From DATFYM01 sp035315065 (lineage in GTDB: Bacteria; Acidobacteriota; Terriglobia; UBA7540): 52,828 bases of DNA. Both the position numbers and the translations under genes were made by a program. A model generated the notes under the pieces. It searched no databases, was not told the origin of the DNA, and was given only the letters and a program-made list of their open reading frames with translations. The stretch is from NCBI GenBank assembly GCA_035315065.1, contig DATFYM010000006.1, positions 1 through 52,828 of the forward strand, given 5' to 3'. Below, one piece after another: positions 30,690-39,434 of the stretch. Numbering within the stretch: the first letter of the stretch is position 1; every line of letters starts with the position of its first letter.

Positions 30690-31679
30690 ATGAATCGTCG
30701 TAACTTCTTCTCTCGACTTGCGGCAAGCGGCCTAGCTGCCGGCGCATTAGGCTGGGCCGTTGGGTCCGGCCCCAGTTTGGGCCCCGGCTTAGACTTCGTC
30801 CAGGGGACCACGCGGCGCCGCCCCCGCACTCAGGCGGCGCGAAAGCCGCACAACCCCAATCTGGACCGCGTCGGGATCTCCAGTTGGAGCTTCCGCGCCT
30901 ACTTCCAGGCCACCCGCGAGCCGGACTCCAAGCTGACCGGCCAGATGCTGGCGCTGCTCGATTTTCCCGAGATGATTGCCGACCAGTACGACGTCCACAA
31001 CCTCGAGTTCGTCGCGCCGCACTTTGCCTCCGCCGAGCCAGCCTACTTGCAGGAGATCAAGGCCAAACTCCTGGTGGCGCACTCGCGCCTAGTGAACATA
31101 CCAGTGGACATCAAGGAGATCTGGAACGAGGGCGGGCTCTCCGATCCTAAGGAGGAGGTTCGCGACCCGGCGATCGAAGCGTCCAAGAAATGGATCGACA
31201 TCGCCAAGACGCTGGGCGCGCGCTCGGTGCGCTGTGACCCGGGCAAAGTGAATCCGGACGACCTCGCGCTCACCATCGATTCCTACAAGAAGCTTGTGGC
31301 TTACGGAAAGCCGAAGGGGATCTACGTCATCATCGAGAACCACGGCGAAATCGCCGATCACGCCGAGCAACTGGTGAAGATCTTCAAGGGCGTGGGCAGC
31401 GAGTTCATCGGCGCGCTGCCGGACTTCGGCAACTTCTCGGACGAGACCGCGCGCGAGCGCGGCCTGACGACGCTTTTTCCTTACGCCAAGACGGTTTGCC
31501 ACGCCAAAGGCCTGGAGTTCGACGCCAGTGGCAACGAGTCCAAGTTCGACTTTCCCAAGTGCGTGGGGATCTCCAAAAAAGCAGGCTACAAGGGCGTCTA
31601 TTCGATCGAGTACGAGGGTCCCGGCGATCCGTACGCGGGCGTGCATGCGGTAGTGGCGGAGTTGGTTCGTTTGCTGTGA
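30690..31679 (+). CDS. TAT-exported sugar phosphate isomerase/epimerase-like protein
   Basis: 329 residues; GGGAGG lies 4 bases before the ATG. The N-terminus MNRRNFFSRLAASGLAAGAL is a twin-arginine signal, so the protein is folded before export. After a basic linker the mature part (from about residue 60) is a xylose-isomerase-like TIM barrel: GISSWSFRAYF, YDVHNLEFVAPHF, LVNIPVDI, GARSVRCDPGK, YVIIENHGE with the metal-ligand E, GALPDFGNF, VCHAKGLEF and GVYSIEYEGPGDPY. The substrate is unknown; related exported enzymes work on sugars or inositols. It stands alone, flanked by repeat DNA on both sides. Confidence 0.9.
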   Translation: MNRRNFFSRLAASGLAAGALGWAVGSGPSLGPGLDFVQGTTRRRPRTQAARKPHNPNLDRVGISSWSFRAYFQATREPDSKLTGQMLALLDFPEMIADQYDVHNLEFVAPHFASAEPAYLQEIKAKLLVAHSRLVNIPVDIKEIWNEGGLSDPKEEVRDPAIEASKKWIDIAKTLGARSVRCDPGKVNPDDLALTIDSYKKLVAYGKPKGIYVIIENHGEIADHAEQLVKIFKGVGSEFIGALPDFGNFSDETARERGLTTLFPYAKTVCHAKGLEFDASGNESKFDFPKCVGISKKAGYKGVYSIEYEGPGDPYAGVHAVVAELVRLL

Positions 31680-31682
31680 CTT

Positions 31683-31730
31683 TGGAGTGCGGCAGCTTGC
31701 TGCCGCCTTGCCTCGGACGGCAGTTCAGAT
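31683..31730. repeat. Short palindrome GCGGCAGCTTGCTGCCGC
   Basis: GGAGTGCGGCAGCTTGCTGC followed by CGCCTTGCCTCGGACGGCAG makes a tight hairpin directly after the isomerase stop. It could end transcription; this kind of palindrome is a common dispersed repeat in acidobacterial spacers. Confidence 0.55.
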
Positions 31731-31767
31731 AGTGGCTGCTTTGCGGGGCGATGGTAGAATAACTCTC

Positions 31768-32083
31768 ATGGCCAGGCCTTTGACGAAGATATACTCCCGC
31801 TGGTCGCTTCCCTGACGCCACAGGAGCGGCTCCGCCTGCTTCGCTTGATCATTCGGCCCGGAGCAGACGACCGAGATGCCTACCGCGCCCTGCCTCCCCG
31901 AGATGACGAGTTCTCAAGCGGCGAGGGAACCACTTGCCTGGGACTCCGAAGGTTGGGAGGATGTCGGTTGAACCGCGGCGAAATCCGTTGGTATACTTTT
32001 CGGCCGCCGGATAAGCGTCGTCCGGTTCTTATCCTTACACGAAACGATGTGATGGGCCGAGTGCCGCTAAATCAAGGTTTGGT
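31768..32083 (+). pseudogene. MazEF-like toxin-antitoxin relic
   Basis: ATG at 31768 is out of frame by one base with FDEDILPLVASLTPQERLRL and LRLIIRPGADDRDAY, an antitoxin body. After DEFSSGE an extra G shifts the frame; the restored frame reads EPLAWDSEGWEDVG and stops in GGTTGA. The toxin overlaps there, starting LNRGEIRWYTFRPPDKRRP and VLILTRNDVMG, the MazF/PemK N-terminus with its RP-VLIL motif. It then loses similarity after about 30 residues. Both genes are broken. Confidence 0.75.
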
Positions 32084-32122
32084 GTGCGGCTCGGCTCGCC
32101 ATACCCTGCAGCAAGAGGAACT

Positions 32123-33970
32123 ATGCGAAAGCCAGGATCCGCAGCAGTCGCTCTACTCCCAGCGCTCTTGATGATGGCGGTGATAGTCTCGCCGCTGGCG
32201 GTCATGGGCCAGGCGACCCAGGCGCCTACGCCGGCGGCCCTCGGCGATCTTGATGCCGTCGTTGCCCGAGTGATGAAGGACTGGAAGGTGCCTGGCCTCG
32301 CGCTGGCGGTGGTCCAGAACGGCAAGGTGATTCTGGTGAAGGGCTACGGCCTGCGAGACACGGAGAGGAACCTGCCGGTGACTCCGCAGACCCTCTTTGC
32401 CATCGGCTCCATCACCAAGTCGTTCACCGTGACCACGCTGGGCACCCTGGTGGACGAAGGCAAACTCGACTGGGACAAGCCGGTGCGCGAATACCTGCCC
32501 GGCTTCACCATGTACAACGAGCTGCTCACCGAGCATCTCACGACGCGCGACATGGTGACGCACCGTTCCGGCCTGCCGCGCCACGATCTCGTCTGGTACA
32601 GTTCGGACTTCCCGCGCGCCGATCTCGTCCGCCGTTTGCGCTACCTCGAGCCATCGAAGGACCTGCGGCAGACGTACCAATACAACAACCTGATGTTCAC
32701 CACCGCCGGCTATCTGGCTGGCCAGATTCTGGGAACCACCTGGGAGGACGCGGTGCGCCGGCGCGTGCTCGATCCTTTGGGCATGACGCACACCAATCTC
32801 TCGGTGGACGACTCGCCTAAAAGTCCCGACTCTGCCCAGCCCTACGCCATCGACAAGGTGAACGGCCAGGTGGTGGTGAAGAAATACGCTTTCCACAACA
32901 TCGATCAGATCGGGCCCGCCGGCTCCATCAATTCGTGCGCCGAGGATATGGCCCGCTATCTGCTCTTTCACATGAATCGGGGCAAGTTTGAGGGCAAACA
33001 AATCCTCTCCGAAAACAACTCCGCCCAGATGCAGGCCCCGCAGATGGTGATCCAAGGCGAGCCCGAGTTCAAGGAAGAGGGGACCAATAGTTACGGCATG
33101 GCTTTTTCCATCTCGACTTATCGCAGCCACAAGATCGTAGAGCACGGTGGAGCGATCGACGGGTTCCGGGCCTTGCTGGCCTTCCTTCCCCAGGATAACC
33201 TCGGCGCGGTGGTGCTGATCAACCTGGATGGCAGCCCGGTGCCCGGCATCATCACCGACAACGTTTTCGACCGACTGCTCGGCCTCGACCAGATCCCGTG
33301 GGACGAGCGCTACCTGGAGATCGACAAGAAGAGCAAACAGGCCGAGGAAGCGGCGAAGGCGGGCGGCTACACCAAGCCCGTGCCGGGGACCCGCCCGTCG
33401 CACGACTTGAAGGATTACGTGGGCCAGTACGAGAATCCCGGCTATGGGGTGGTGACCATTGCGCAGGAAGGCGCCGGGTCCGGCAACGATTTCCAGATGG
33501 CCGTGAACACCAAGATCACTTCGCCGCTGCACCACTTCCACTACGATATTTGGCAGGTGCCGGAGAACGAGCTCGATCCGCTGCAGAAGACACTCGTCAC
33601 GTTCCATACCGATGCCAAAGGGCTCGTTTCCAGCCTGTCGGCGCCCTTCGAGCCCAACGTCAAGGACATTGTGTTTAATCGAGTGCCCGAGAAGCGCATG
33701 CGGGAGAAGAGCTTCCTTGAGCCCTTCACAGGCGAGTACGAGCTGCCGGGCCAAACGCTGACCATCCTGCTTCGAGGCAACGATACACTGGTAGCCACGC
33801 TCCCAGGGCGGCCGGCGATGGAGTCGGTTCCCGACCATGGGACCATTTTCAACGCCAAAGGGGTCTACAGCAGCTTCAGCATCGAGTTCCAGCAGGATGC
33901 TTCGGGCAAAGTAACGGCCGCGGTGCTGTATCAAAACGGAGGGGTCGCTCTGGTCAAGAAGAAACAGTAA
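32123..33970 (+). CDS. Exported serine beta-lactamase-family hydrolase (class C/Pbp-like)
   Basis: 615 residues from the ATG preceded by AGAGGAACT. It has a Sec signal (residues 1-30). The catalytic domain (about 42-390) has S96-I-T-K99 as the nucleophile and base, YQYNN near 185 as the Y-x-N motif, and EHGGAIDGF as the H-x-G motif. A C-terminal domain begins KDYVGQYENPGYG (about 435-520), a DUF3471-like module frequent in this family. Another lipocalin-like repeat follows (EPFTGEYELPGQTLTILL). Such proteins are esterases, D-amino-acid peptidases or true beta-lactamases; sequence alone does not decide. The periplasm is the likely location. Confidence 0.9.
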   Translation: MRKPGSAAVALLPALLMMAVIVSPLAVMGQATQAPTPAALGDLDAVVARVMKDWKVPGLALAVVQNGKVILVKGYGLRDTERNLPVTPQTLFAIGSITKSFTVTTLGTLVDEGKLDWDKPVREYLPGFTMYNELLTEHLTTRDMVTHRSGLPRHDLVWYSSDFPRADLVRRLRYLEPSKDLRQTYQYNNLMFTTAGYLAGQILGTTWEDAVRRRVLDPLGMTHTNLSVDDSPKSPDSAQPYAIDKVNGQVVVKKYAFHNIDQIGPAGSINSCAEDMARYLLFHMNRGKFEGKQILSENNSAQMQAPQMVIQGEPEFKEEGTNSYGMAFSISTYRSHKIVEHGGAIDGFRALLAFLPQDNLGAVVLINLDGSPVPGIITDNVFDRLLGLDQIPWDERYLEIDKKSKQAEEAAKAGGYTKPVPGTRPSHDLKDYVGQYENPGYGVVTIAQEGAGSGNDFQMAVNTKITSPLHHFHYDIWQVPENELDPLQKTLVTFHTDAKGLVSSLSAPFEPNVKDIVFNRVPEKRMREKSFLEPFTGEYELPGQTLTILLRGNDTLVATLPGRPAMESVPDHGTIFNAKGVYSSFSIEFQQDASGKVTAAVLYQNGGVALVKKKQ

Positions 33971-34035
33971 GCGGAGGTGGGAGTCAGTATCTAGAAAAGG
34001 CCTCATCCCTTTGCGCGGCCAGGGGGGCAAGTCCG

Positions 34036-34935
34036 TTGAAGCTAACCATTGAAGGCGTCAGCAAGGTTTACAAAGGCAAAGTCTCGGCTCTCCGGGACTT
34101 CAGCCTGGAGATCGGCCCCGGCATTCTGGGGCTGCTCGGCCCCAACGGCGCCGGGAAGTCCACGTTGATGCGCATCCTGGCGACCATCACCAGGGCGACG
34201 GGCGGCAAGGTGACTTGGAACGCCACCGACATCGCGCGCTCGCCGGACACCGTGCGCGCCGTACTGGGCTACCTGCCGCAGGACTTCGGGGTCTATCCCA
34301 ATCTGAACGCGGTTGAGTTCCTGGAGTACTTGGCGGCTGCCAAGGGCCTCGACCCACGGTCCGCCCGGCAACGCATCGACGAGTTACTGCAAGTGGTCAA
34401 CCTGGTTGAGGTGCGGACGCGACCACTGGGCGGGTACTCGGGAGGCATGAAGCAGCGGGTTGGCATTGCTCAGGCGCTCCTGAACGATCCGCAACTGCTC
34501 ATCGTCGACGAGCCCACGGCCGGGCTTGATCCCGAGGAACGGGTCCGCTTCCGCAACTTGCTTTCCGAGCTGGCGGGCGACCGGATCGTGATCCTTTCCA
34601 CGCATATCGTGTCTGACGTCGAGGCCTCCGCGACCAGTATCGCGTTGATTTCTCAGGGCCGCCTGGTAATTCACGATAGCCCGGAGGCGTTGCTGCGCTC
34701 GGTTGAGGGCAGGGTTTGGGAGGTGGTGGTGGCGAGCGCCCAATTGCCCGCCGTTCGCCAGCGCTATCTGACCAGCAGCGCCATCCATCGCAGCGACGGC
34801 GTGCACGTTCGGATGGTATCCGAGGCGTCGCCTTCGAGGAGCGCGGTCGCGGCGCCGCCGACGCTGGAGGACGCTTACCTGCACTGGATTTCGAGCTCCC
34901 GAGGAGTCGCCCCGCAGGGCGGGGCCGTTGTATGA
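34036..34935 (+). CDS. ABC-2 type exporter ATP-binding protein
   Basis: 299 residues from a TTG start. LTIEGVSKVYKGKVSALRDF leads in; Walker A GPNGAGKST lies near residue 40, Q-loop YLPQDFGVYPNLNAVEFLEY follows, then signature YSGGMKQRVGIAQALL and Walker B LLIVDEPTAGLDPEER, with LSTHIV for the switch histidine. The C-terminal 80 residues form the accessory domain common in CcmA/DrrA-type exporters. The stop overlaps the start of the permease gene by four bases (ATGA), so the two form one transporter. The substrate is unknown. Confidence 0.92.
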   Translation: MKLTIEGVSKVYKGKVSALRDFSLEIGPGILGLLGPNGAGKSTLMRILATITRATGGKVTWNATDIARSPDTVRAVLGYLPQDFGVYPNLNAVEFLEYLAAAKGLDPRSARQRIDELLQVVNLVEVRTRPLGGYSGGMKQRVGIAQALLNDPQLLIVDEPTAGLDPEERVRFRNLLSELAGDRIVILSTHIVSDVEASATSIALISQGRLVIHDSPEALLRSVEGRVWEVVVASAQLPAVRQRYLTSSAIHRSDGVHVRMVSEASPSRSAVAAPPTLEDAYLHWISSSRGVAPQGGAVV

Positions 34936-36539
34936 AGATGCTACGAGTGCTCTACCACCTCGCACTGGCCGACTTTCTGGAGCGTGTCCGTCGCTATAGC
35001 TTCCTCATCACTCTTGGGCTCACCGTCTACTTTGCTTATACCACCGTACCGCCCAATCATGCCAATTACGTCACCATGCAGATGTCGGGTCACCGGGGTG
35101 TTTACAACTCGGCGTACCTTGGCACTCTGATCGCGCTTTTCACGGCGTTGTTCCTGTCGTTCGCCGGCTTCTATCTGGTGAAGAATGCAATCGATCGCGA
35201 CACGCAAACCGGCGTCGGACAGATCCTGGCCACCACGCCCCTGAGTAAGTCCCAGTACACGGTGGGGAAAGCGCTGAGCAACTTTGCCGTCCTGGCGGTA
35301 ATGGTTGGGCTGATGGCAGTGGCGGCCGTCGCCATGCAACTCGTGCGGCGGGAGGACATGGCGATCCACGCCTGGAAGCTGCTGGCCCCGTTTCTTTTCA
35401 TTGCGTTGCCGGTAATGGCGGTGGTCGCGAGCGTGGCCGTACTCTTTGAGACCATTCCTTGGCTGCGCGGGGGCTTGGGCAACCTCGTTTATTTCTTCCT
35501 TTGGATTACAGTCCTGACTGCATGGGGAATCCGGACTCAATCCGGTTCGTCGTCGTGGTGGGACAGATTCGACCTCACTGGTCTCGGTGTGGTGGTCCCC
35601 GGGCTTTTTTCCGCCTGTGGAGCCAAGTTTCCTGGGTGCTCATTTTCCCAGAACTTCACCATGGGCTACAACTTCGGCGGTGGCCGCCAGGATCTTACGA
35701 CTTTCGTTTGGGGTGGCGTTCATTGGACACTCCCGATCATCATGGGGCGCTTGGTTTTGGTTGGCTTGGGTTTGGGGATCGCACTACTGGCGGCCACGCT
35801 CTTCCACCGTTTCGATCCGGCCCTCGAGTCAGCGCGAAAGGTGCCAGCAACGCCTGAGGAGCTTCCTGAACCCGAGGTGACCCCGGCGCGAACCGTCACC
35901 GGCCCCATGAGTCTATCGCGGATCAAGCAGGCGGCCGCGCGATTTCGCTTTGGCGCTATGGTCCTGGCGGAATTGCGCTTGGCGCTCAAAGGAATGAGCC
36001 GTTGGTGGTACGTGGTGGCCGGTGGCCTGATCGTCGGGGGACTCGTCAGCCCGCTGGCGGTATCCCGAGGGTTTCTGGTGGCCGCCTGGATTTGGCCGAT
36101 TTTGATCTGGTCGGCGATGGGGACTCGCGAGGCTCGCCTTGGGACAGGCCAATTGGTGTTTTCCACCGTCTACCCGCTCCGCCGCCAGTTGCCGGCGTGC
36201 TGGGTGGCCGGCGTGGCGGTGGCCGGACTGTCGGGCTGCGGTACCCTTGTACGGTTGCTGGCGGCCCGCGATGGGATCGGAGCCTCAGCCTGGGTGGTCG
36301 GCGCGCTGTTCATTCCGACACTGGCTCTGGCGCTTGGGGTCTGGAGTGGCAGCAGCAAGATGTTCGAGGTGATCTACACGCTCCTTTGGTACGTCGGCCC
36401 CGCGAACCGCGTGCCGGGGTTTGACTTCATGGGAGTTACGGCTTCCGGGGGATTCGGCGTCCCCCGAGTGTTCTTGGCACTGACCTTGGCGCTGGCGGCA
36501 CTTTCCGTGTCAGGGAGGAAGCGCCAGCTTCAGAATTGA
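34932..36539 (+). CDS. ABC-2 type exporter permease
   Basis: 535 residues, start MKMLRVLYHLALADFLERVR. There are about 12 hydrophobic segments in two groups. The first group (about 20-40, 65-90, 125-150, 165-190, 205-225, 285-310) includes the DRDTQTGVGQILATTPLSK motif typical of ABC-2 permeases working on large substrates. A charged loop (about 320-365, PATPEELPEPEVTPARTV) separates the second group. The double layout means one polypeptide may provide the whole membrane pore. It is translationally coupled to the ATPase at 34036. Longer frames upstream overlap the ATPase and are not used. Confidence 0.9.
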   Translation: MKMLRVLYHLALADFLERVRRYSFLITLGLTVYFAYTTVPPNHANYVTMQMSGHRGVYNSAYLGTLIALFTALFLSFAGFYLVKNAIDRDTQTGVGQILATTPLSKSQYTVGKALSNFAVLAVMVGLMAVAAVAMQLVRREDMAIHAWKLLAPFLFIALPVMAVVASVAVLFETIPWLRGGLGNLVYFFLWITVLTAWGIRTQSGSSSWWDRFDLTGLGVVVPGLFSACGAKFPGCSFSQNFTMGYNFGGGRQDLTTFVWGGVHWTLPIIMGRLVLVGLGLGIALLAATLFHRFDPALESARKVPATPEELPEPEVTPARTVTGPMSLSRIKQAAARFRFGAMVLAELRLALKGMSRWWYVVAGGLIVGGLVSPLAVSRGFLVAAWIWPILIWSAMGTREARLGTGQLVFSTVYPLRRQLPACWVAGVAVAGLSGCGTLVRLLAARDGIGASAWVVGALFIPTLALALGVWSGSSKMFEVIYTLLWYVGPANRVPGFDFMGVTASGGFGVPRVFLALTLALAALSVSGRKRQLQN

Positions 36540-36614
36540 TGATCGGAAGGCGCCGGTTGAAGGCGGAAACTTGCTTCCGATGTCAAATCGGTGACCCGCA
36601 AATTGTGATGATTT

Positions 36615-37091
36615 CTACTCGACGCGTCTCGCGCAACTGCGGAGAGGCGCGTAGGCAGACGCTTGGTCGATGCGACCCTTGGGGTATCCGACGACGGTGA
36701 CCTTGACTCTGGCCATTCCGGCGCCGATGAAACCCAGGTACTGCGCGGCGGCTTTCGAGACGTCCAAGAGGCGACCGAGAACGTTAGGGCCGCGGTCATT
36801 GACACGGAGGATGAGCGATCGATTGTTCTTGAGATTGGTGACCCTGATCTTAGAGCCTAGTGGGAGACTGCGGTGTGCAGCCGTAAGCTTATTCATATCA
36901 TAGACTTCTCCGCTTGCCGTGGTGCCCTGCGACTCGGGGCCGTACCAGCTTGCCAAGCCCTCTTCGGCCTCAGGCGACTTAACCACTGGAGCAGACGCGG
37001 TGGATGTGAGTGAAGCCGGAGGTCTTGCTTCCGACTTCGCCGACAGGGCAACCATGGTCGCCACTGCACAGCTTATTACCAAGTTTCTCAT
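36615..37091 (-). CDS. rlpA: RlpA-like septal ring lytic transglycosylase domain protein
   Basis: 158 residues with a Sec signal (MRNLVISCAVATMVALSAKS). The mature part is one double-psi beta-barrel: EEGLASWYGPESQGTTASGE, LTAAHRSLPLGSKIRVTN, and SLILRVNDRGP with the catalytic-region D. There is no SPOR domain after it, so it lacks the usual septum-targeting module. RlpA proteins cleave peptidoglycan strands without stem peptides. GGAGGTTGA stands before the ATG, and a strong promoter lies about 130 bases upstream at 37223-37250. Confidence 0.92.
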   Translation of the reverse strand: MRNLVISCAVATMVALSAKSEARPPASLTSTASAPVVKSPEAEEGLASWYGPESQGTTASGEVYDMNKLTAAHRSLPLGSKIRVTNLKNNRSLILRVNDRGPNVLGRLLDVSKAAAQYLGFIGAGMARVKVTVVGYPKGRIDQASAYAPLRSCARRVE

Positions 37092-37222
37092 TCAACCTCC
37101 ATTCGTAAGTAACACCTACCATTTTCAGCCGTCCTCCGGGCGCTTCGCCCAACTAACCAAACTTCCTGCCCAGAAACTTCGGGCTCAGGATCTGAGTTTT
37201 CGTTAGAGCGAAGATGGTTCAG

Positions 37223-37250
37223 ATTATACAGAATTCTGTAGAATCGTCAA
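37223..37250 (-). promoter_or_regulatory. Promoter of rlpA with an internal palindrome
   Basis: On the minus strand: TTGACG, 16-bp spacer, perfect TATAAT. A perfect 14-bp palindrome TACAGAATTCTGTA (37227-37240) fills the spacer and touches the -10 box, a classic repressor position. Confidence 0.6.
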
Positions 37251-37461
37251 GTCCCAATTTGATCAATGATCCTAAAGCGGGATCGGGTTTCGGGGTGACT
37301 TCAATCACAAGCGATGGTAACGCGCGTCACAGCAACCAAGCGTCGCCCTTGTTAACCTGCACCCACCTGAGGTGGATTCCGTGAGCTCACGGTTTCGTGC
37401 GGCCCTCGGGAGGAGCCAGAGGCGGGCACCTGATGCCCGGCCCGTGCGGAGGTTTGGACCC

Positions 37462-38346
37462 ATGCTCAAGATTGAACGCGTTCTCTGCCCTACCGACTTC
37501 TCCGAGTATTCCAGCAAAGCCTACGACTATGCTCAGTCGCTAGCCAAACACTACGATGCCAAGCTGTTCCTTGAGCATGTGGTGCAACCGCTGACCTCGG
37601 CCTATCCTTACTATGCGTTTCCGGATTCGGTGAACGAGATCAACTGGAACCTCTATGCCAACGCCGAGCGCCAACTGCAAGAGTTCATGAAGGTCCATAC
37701 GCGCAATGGGCGCCAGCCGGAATGCGTGGTGCACGAAGGCATCGCCACCAACGCGATTCTCTCCTTCGCCGAGAAGCAGTCGGTGGACCTGATCGTGATG
37801 GGCACACACGGCCGCCATGGCGTCGATCGCCTCACTATGGGATCGGTCGCCGAGAAGGTACTGCGCAAGGCCCGCTGCCCGGTGCTGGTGGTGCGCAAAC
37901 CGGCGCACGACTTTGTGGCCACGGGCGAGAAGGGCAGCGCCGTCGACCTTCGCCGGATCTTGTTCTGCACCGACTTCTCGGAGCACTCCGACAAGGCCCT
38001 CACTTACGCCCTGTCGCTAGCCATGGAGTACAACGCCGAGCTCACACTGTTGCACGTCCTGGAGGACGTCCCTGCTTCCACCGACCTCCAGGTGGCCACG
38101 GCCGCGATCGCTACTAAGCTGCAAGAGCCTATTCCGCACGACGCGCCCTCCTGGTGCAGCATCAAGACAGCGGTGCGCGTCGGCAAGCCGCATGAAGAGA
38201 TCATCCAGCTTGCCACTGAGTCCGAAACCGACTTGGTGGTGATGGGCGTACGGGGACGCAGCGGCCTGGATCTGGCGCTGTTCGGTTCCACCACCCATCG
38301 GGTGATCCAACTGGGACCATGCCCGGTGCTGGCCGTCCACATCTAG
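37462..38346 (+). CDS. Tandem universal stress protein (two UspA domains)
   Basis: 294 residues from an ATG with GGAGG 9 bases upstream. Domain 1 (about 1-152) has VLCPTDFSEYSSKAYDYAQS and ends in GTHGRHGVDRLTMGSVAEKV. Domain 2 (about 163-294) has ILFCTDFSEHSDKALTYALS and GVRGRSGLDLALFGSTTHRV. Both keep the G-x2-G-x9-G(S) ATP-binding pattern, so both may bind ATP. Tandem forms act as monomers mimicking the usual dimer. Standing alone between rlpA and an exported protein, it shows no obvious partner. An in-frame GTG upstream at 37372 would add a basic stretch without a ribosome site. Confidence 0.92.
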   Translation: MLKIERVLCPTDFSEYSSKAYDYAQSLAKHYDAKLFLEHVVQPLTSAYPYYAFPDSVNEINWNLYANAERQLQEFMKVHTRNGRQPECVVHEGIATNAILSFAEKQSVDLIVMGTHGRHGVDRLTMGSVAEKVLRKARCPVLVVRKPAHDFVATGEKGSAVDLRRILFCTDFSEHSDKALTYALSLAMEYNAELTLLHVLEDVPASTDLQVATAAIATKLQEPIPHDAPSWCSIKTAVRVGKPHEEIIQLATESETDLVVMGVRGRSGLDLALFGSTTHRVIQLGPCPVLAVHI

Positions 38347-38470
38347 CCGGCATCGTGTGACACCTTGGTTTGCAAAAAAATCTCCGGCGGCTGTATCGCC
38401 CAGTCAAGATTGTCAAGGCCAACAACACTAGCCTCTGCCGAGGGCGGGATGGGCGCCGCTCGTCCCAACG

Positions 38471-39283
38471 TTAGTATTGTTTCACCTTGATTACGGTGTC
38501 GCCGCTGAAGGTGACAAAGAGCGAGTGAGGCGGGGCTCCGTAGATCCAGTCTTCCTGCTCATCGCCGTCGCGCGTCTCGCGGACCTTGCGATCCGGGGGA
38601 CCCTTGGAGGAAAGCACGGCGTCGCGGTCCATGCCCACCAGGACTTCGTGTTTCTGGATCGCGGCTTTGGTCTGGGGTGGAAGGGAAGGGGAGTAGAGCA
38701 CCGTGGGGGCGTGCCGCTCGAAATCGAGGACCGGCGCGAGCATCTTCTTCACCTGATCGGCGGTCAGCGCCGGCGCATTCAATGGAAGGGTCAGCAGGAT
38801 GTACGAACCGTAGGCCAGCACCGGGGCATCTTGGGGGCCGACGGGAGTGGTGGTGCCGCCTACGCCCATTTCAATGTGCTGGTACCACCTCTTTCCGCTC
38901 CTGCCGCCGTGATTAATCTCGAAAAGAAGGTCGTCCCCCTTGAAGGTAATCTTGGTGATCTCCACCGGCATTCCGGCGCGGATGGCGGCGCCGTTTTCTT
39001 TCATCTCGGTCGCGAGCTTCTGCTCGTCGATCTTACCCTGGGAATTCAGATAAAGGCCATGCTTCCCGCGCGGCAGCGCTATTTTCGCAACCACGATCTC
39101 GCTGGAAATCCCGCGAATGATCTCGATGCGGCTGGCCTCGTTGAGGCCTTTTTTCGCGGCCAGCGGCGGGGCAAGGCCGAAAGTAGCGAGGGCGGTGATC
39201 AGCAGCGCCAAGGCACGCGCAACCGGAGGTCGCATTTTGGAGGGTTCTGCGGCAGCGGAGACCGTCTTGCTTACTGGCGCCAT
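38471..39283 (-). CDS. Exported protein with BamE/SmpA-like C-terminus
   Basis: 270 residues. The start at 39283 has AGGATCAA before it; an inner ATG (MRPPVARALALL) at 39235 would give a shorter signal. The signal runs to about residue 43 (GLAPPLAAKK). The central part (45-190) is beta-rich with no motif I know (GTTTPVGPQDAPVLAYGSYI). The C-terminal 60 residues read EVLVGMDRDAVLSSKGPPDR and then EDWIYGAPPHSLFVTFSGDT, the pattern of BamE/OmlA small lipoprotein folds (G-M-x-x-x-V-x-x-x-x-G-x-P). A periplasmic role is likely; the exact function is unknown. Confidence 0.75.
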   Translation of the reverse strand: MAPVSKTVSAAAEPSKMRPPVARALALLITALATFGLAPPLAAKKGLNEASRIEIIRGISSEIVVAKIALPRGKHGLYLNSQGKIDEQKLATEMKENGAAIRAGMPVEITKITFKGDDLLFEINHGGRSGKRWYQHIEMGVGGTTTPVGPQDAPVLAYGSYILLTLPLNAPALTADQVKKMLAPVLDFERHAPTVLYSPSLPPQTKAAIQKHEVLVGMDRDAVLSSKGPPDRKVRETRDGDEQEDWIYGAPPHSLFVTFSGDTVIKVKQY

Positions 39284-39304
39284 TTGATCCTATTTTACCG
39301 GAAG

Positions 39305-39389
39305 AAAGTCGAGAGTCGAAAGTCAAAAGTCGAAAGGGGAAGTAAGTGGGTCTTGACTTTCGACTTTTGACTTTCGACTCTCGACTTTT
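39305..39389. repeat. GTCGAAA heptamer array, inverted arms
   Basis: AGTCGAGAGTCGAAAGTCAA (39307-39326) faces CTTGACTTTCGACTTTTGAC and CTCGACTTTTA (to 39389). It uses the same core word as the arrays at 20567 and 21159, 18 kb away. It lies between two minus-strand genes. Confidence 0.8.
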
Positions 39390-39434
39390 ATCGATAACCC
39401 CGCGTTCAAGCTTAATGACTCAATCCTCAGCGGC

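Noticed and set aside
32153..34030. Long minus-strand open frame of 625 codons opposite the beta-lactamase-family gene
   Set aside because: It mirrors the codon structure of a well-supported gene, has no ribosome site and no protein motif. GC-rich genes often leave the opposite strand open.
36615..37091. LexA-type control of rlpA through TACAGAATTCTGTA
   Set aside because: The palindrome is real, but it does not match a LexA box I can name with confidence, so I report it only as an operator candidate.
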